In this document: positions 60,758-64,000 of the stretch, piece by piece
How positions within the stretch are numbered: the stretch's first letter is position 1
Layout of the letters: every line of letters starts with the position of its first letter
Assembly: GCA_016785225.1 (NCBI GenBank)
Contig: JAFBJZ010000887.1
Coordinates: forward strand, 248,001-312,000
Length of the DNA stretch: 64,000 nucleotides
Source: Psettodes erumei
Lineage: Eukaryota > Chordata > Actinopteri > Pleuronectiformes > Psettodidae
Direction: 5' to 3'
Translations under genes and position numbers: made by a program
Notes under the pieces: generated by a model
What the model was told of the DNA's origin: nothing
The model's database searches: none
Seen by the model: only the letters and a program-made list of their open reading frames with translations

Positions 60758-62829
60758 TGTCTATGTCTGTCACTGTTGTCAGTGGATTACGATGTGTCAT
60801 ATCAAGAGAAAGATGTCATTATTGGTGTAAGGTTTTCTTGTGACAGAAGGCAAGTGGGTGTCAATATCTCAGCCTGTGCTCGTGCCTTTATGTATGCATG
60901 TACAGTAGGCGTTAAGTCACTCTTACCTGTCTCCTCTCTCTCTCTTCACCTCTCTCTGTGTATTCTGTCATCCCTGCTTTTCTCGTTAGGTATGTGATGT
61001 TGTACAGACAACTAAGGGTGGAAATGAGTGTGGCGCTGGGTGGGTGTTTAAGATGGGTAGATAGAAAAAATGGAGCAAGAGAAACAGAGAGAGAGGTGAA
61101 GTGAGAAATGGAGCGATGGATAGCGAGAGATTTGTGCATAGACATCTGTGCAGGTTATACTGAATTTTATTTGTGTGTGTATGTGTCTGTACCCATCAAA
61201 ATGGTAAATTGTGTGTAGTGTATTTTATACCTTGGAAATCTGATATTAACTGCATTGGCAATGTCTAAAAATCTGTTGTTTGTAATGATCATTCATTTTA
61301 TTTATTGAAACTTTCGCTGAAAATTAAATTTTATTCAGGGAACAATCACGACTTTTGACATTCATTTTCAGTGGGATATACAGAACATAGAAATGTGTCA
61401 ATAACTCTTAATAATAACTAACACAAACATAGTAACTATTCATGATTCATTACAAAACCAGCAGAAATTTGCAGAACATATCCAGTCCAGTTATTTTGGA
61501 AACATATCACAACAGACATGTGGTACAGTGACAAATCATGCTTTCCAGTTTTAACTTGGCATATCTTTGGTAAGAGGGTCTGCCATCCAAAGTCATATCA
61601 TTTAAGTGGAAGTGACAAAATATGAAGTGGGACACTTCCGTATGGTGGGTTGAGGTCAGTGGAAGCGAGGTGATATCAACACAATACCAGGAAAAGACAA
61701 ACCAGGCTGCATAACTTATCACCACTCCAAAAAGATATTAAATGTATTATTTCATGTGCTGGGATTGATCCAGTTATTTTTTCAGTTAAGGAAAGACAGT
61801 AACACTAAGCCAGTTGATTGGTGGCCAGATGGACGCTCGAGTATTAATTTGGAGTGACACTTGCTTTGGCTCAGCTCGTCTCCTCATGGTTTTTCAAACA
61901 GAGAATATATTTCTAAAGTGACTTTCCAGAGATGTCACATTTAAGATATTGCTTGAGGAAATTGAAATGGAGATGGCCTTGCCATCAACAAACAATGTTA
62001 TGAACCACTCCCTCTTGTGTCTGAAATCATGTCCTTTCTCTCCGGTCGTGTAATATTTTTACTTTTCACACTTGTATTTTGCACAAACCACTTACCGTTT
62101 CCAGCTGCCTGACAAGAAGTGCAGAGAGGGGGCAGGGTCACTGACAATCTAAAGAGTTTTGTTACTAATACACTACACTAATACTCAAGTTTACTCACAC
62201 ACTTATAGCTCCTCTATACTCCACTCTGAAAGAATCCCAGAGTTTCCTATGGTGACATTACAGGAGTAGACTATTAAAACTCCAGAACAATGTTGAAAAC
62301 TACTTTGGATGGCATTAAAATTGAATAGCTCTTTCAATGTATTGTTCACTGTAAGAAATCATTTTAACATTCATAGAGAGTTTATACTCATTAAAGCCAA
62401 GTCTCTTCATACATCAGGTTTTTGGGGGGGTCTAGTGCTCCCTTTAAATCCTTGATTCTTAATGCAATGTCCCAATCTCTTCCTTCACTAAGAAAAAAAA
62501 TGTCTGCACAGAAGAGAAGCGATAAAGAAGAGAAGAGAGAACATGAGGGATGGTGTTGGATGAAGCAAGGAAGAGGAGATCTGGGATTTAAGCAAAGAGG
62601 CAAAGAAGATGGGATAAAAAGAATGGGAAAAGGTTCCATGGTGTGAGTGGATGGAGGATGAGAGAAGTGGGTGGCAGACGGAGGGTTGCTCTGCATGTTT
62701 TCCACCAGCAGTGAGCAGATGTTGGACCCACAGGCCTCCAACAGCACGGAGCCCCCCAAAGCTGGCACTTTAGTGAACACGCTGAAACAGACACACAAAT
62801 ACGACATGCACATACACATGTATAAGCCT

Positions 62830-62830
<1 letters not shown>

Positions 62831-62865
<35 letters not shown>
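62831..62865. repeat. (GT)n microsatellite
   Basis: About 35 bases of GT. It lies just upstream, in minus-strand order, of the exon candidate at 62650-62797. Confidence 0.9.
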
Positions 62866-62866
<1 letters not shown>

Positions 62867-64000
62867 TGCTGGTGTGTACAAACATTTTGTATCCCACTGT
62901 ATTGGATAACAAGGTCATGGAAATGCGTGAATGCACAGTGAGATGATAAAAGCAGTCTTGAATATATTGAACCATTTAATTCATACACAATTTGTTGTAA
63001 ATTAAATGTAAAGTTTTACTTTTACTTTGCGACAAAAATAACTGGCCTTGATAAGATTAAATTTGAATTTGGATTATGATGAACCTGCAAGCCTCCAAAC
63101 GACATTCTGTAATTAATTGTTAAGCAAAAAGAGCTCAAACCATAGTGACATCCATGATGCACTGTAAAACAATCTAGCCAGTTTCCTGTAAAATCCAGTC
63201 CCGTCAGACACAATGATGTTGTCATCCCTCGTGCTAATGATCTCATTTCTTTGTTTTTGGTCTCAGAATCAATCATTTATGGATTGTGAAATGCTGCATG
63301 AAGCTTTTGGAAAGTTGTTTAAAAACAAGATACTTGAAAGAAATTCAGACACAACAACCTCTACCTTAACATCCATTAGGAAAAACTGACACAGACAAAT
63401 GCACACACACACACACACATGAATGACAGCGGGGGGCACTGGGTCGATGAACATGTGGCAGTAGATGAGAGCCCATAAGAGAGCACGATAAATATTTGAA
63501 GCTTACCACAGCAGATCTGTAAGCCATCAATCAATCCGTAGATTCCCTGGTGATACTTTCTGTTTGTGAGGTTGCTCGTGTGTGTGTGTGTTGAAGCTGT
63601 CGATGTTTGTGTGACTGAGGTGCTGGGATGGTTTAAAGTGCACTACAGTATGTGTGAGAGAACTGATGATGTGACAATGTGATGTGATGATGTGTGGCAA
63701 ATTTAACCTGAAGTTTTTAATATATCTATCTATATCTATCACCATTGGATAGTCCAGTCAGGTTAATTTGTGTAGCCTAATATTATAACATCATGTGCAG
63801 TATCTGAATGGGCTTCATAGACCCATGTTCGCTAGTGTTTCCATTCTTCTTTCTCAGGATAAGGAGAACTTTCAAATTTGAACATAGAACCCTCTCCCTG
63901 GACCTGAATTAAGTTGTAATAAGTCATAATAAGTTAAGCAATCCAGCCAATAGTTGTCGAAACATCTTACCAAAACTAAAACCCCAACACCATGATGGCA

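Larger units (their letters stand above)
44200..64000. other. About 20 kb with no confident gene: gene desert or part of a large intron
   Basis: No conserved protein block was recognised. Contents are microsatellites, a Tc1-like fossil (47190-47640), a MITE (51011-51225), a probable dispersed repeat (53420-54190), TAAT-rich blocks that might be conserved non-coding elements, and a weak exon candidate at 62650-62797 on the minus strand. Most open frames here run through CA/GT repeats and are not genes. Confidence 0.55.

Noticed and set aside
62391..62975. A 194-codon minus-strand frame
   Set aside because: As a whole it runs through a CA/GT microsatellite and Ser/Pro-rich filler. Only the short piece at 62650-62797 was kept as a weak exon candidate.
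1..64000. CRISPR arrays, tRNA, rRNA and bacterial operon features
   Set aside because: No regularly spaced direct repeats, no cloverleaf or rRNA core sequence, and the window is clearly vertebrate.

Overview
This is a window of ray-finned (teleost) fish nuclear DNA. The evidence is short vertebrate-type exons with GT/AG splice sites, clear teleost orthologues of vertebrate genes, dense (CA)n/(GT)n microsatellites, and fossils of Tc1-like and MITE-type DNA transposons common in teleosts. There is no prokaryotic-style gene organisation. I built all gene models by hand from conserved protein blocks plus splice sites. For every multi-exon gene the summed exon lengths are divisible by three.

Layout, left to right. 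(1) 2322-3940, plus: a five-exon immunoglobulin V-domain receptor of a fish immune-receptor type, 211 aa. (2) 4800-5190: a decayed Tc1-like transposon holding an 18-bp inverted repeat. (3) 7682-15849, minus: stim2, an ER calcium sensor of 12 coding exons and 1012 aa, with an unusually enlarged cytosolic tail. (4) 19302-23626, minus: rbpj (CSL), 11 coding exons, 496 aa. (5) 25726-32586, minus: hgsnat, the lysosomal heparan-glucosaminide acetyltransferase, 18 exons, 624 aa. (6) 32991-34571, plus: dctn6, 7 exons, 189 aa, head to head with hgsnat across about 400 bp. (7) 35592-42808, minus: gtf2e2 (TFIIE beta), 7 coding exons, 287 aa. smim18 (41082-41402, plus) is nested in its first coding intron. 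(8) About 44200-64000: roughly 20 kb with no confident gene, only microsatellites, transposon fossils, possible conserved non-coding blocks and one weak exon candidate on the minus strand near the right edge.

The genes do not form one pathway. stim2 senses ER calcium, rbpj is the Notch effector, hgsnat acts in lysosomal heparan sulfate breakdown, dctn6 is a dynactin subunit, gtf2e2 is a general transcription factor, and smim18 is a small membrane protein of unknown role. The order combines genes found in human 4p15 (RBPJ, STIM2) with genes found in human 8p (HGSNAT, DCTN6, GTF2E2, SMIM18).

The most notable observation is in stim2. A motif present once in mammalian STIM2 (R-K-I-S-R-D-E) appears here as about 16 diverged tandem units of roughly 16 residues. 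I found no evidence of a wholly new multi-gene system.
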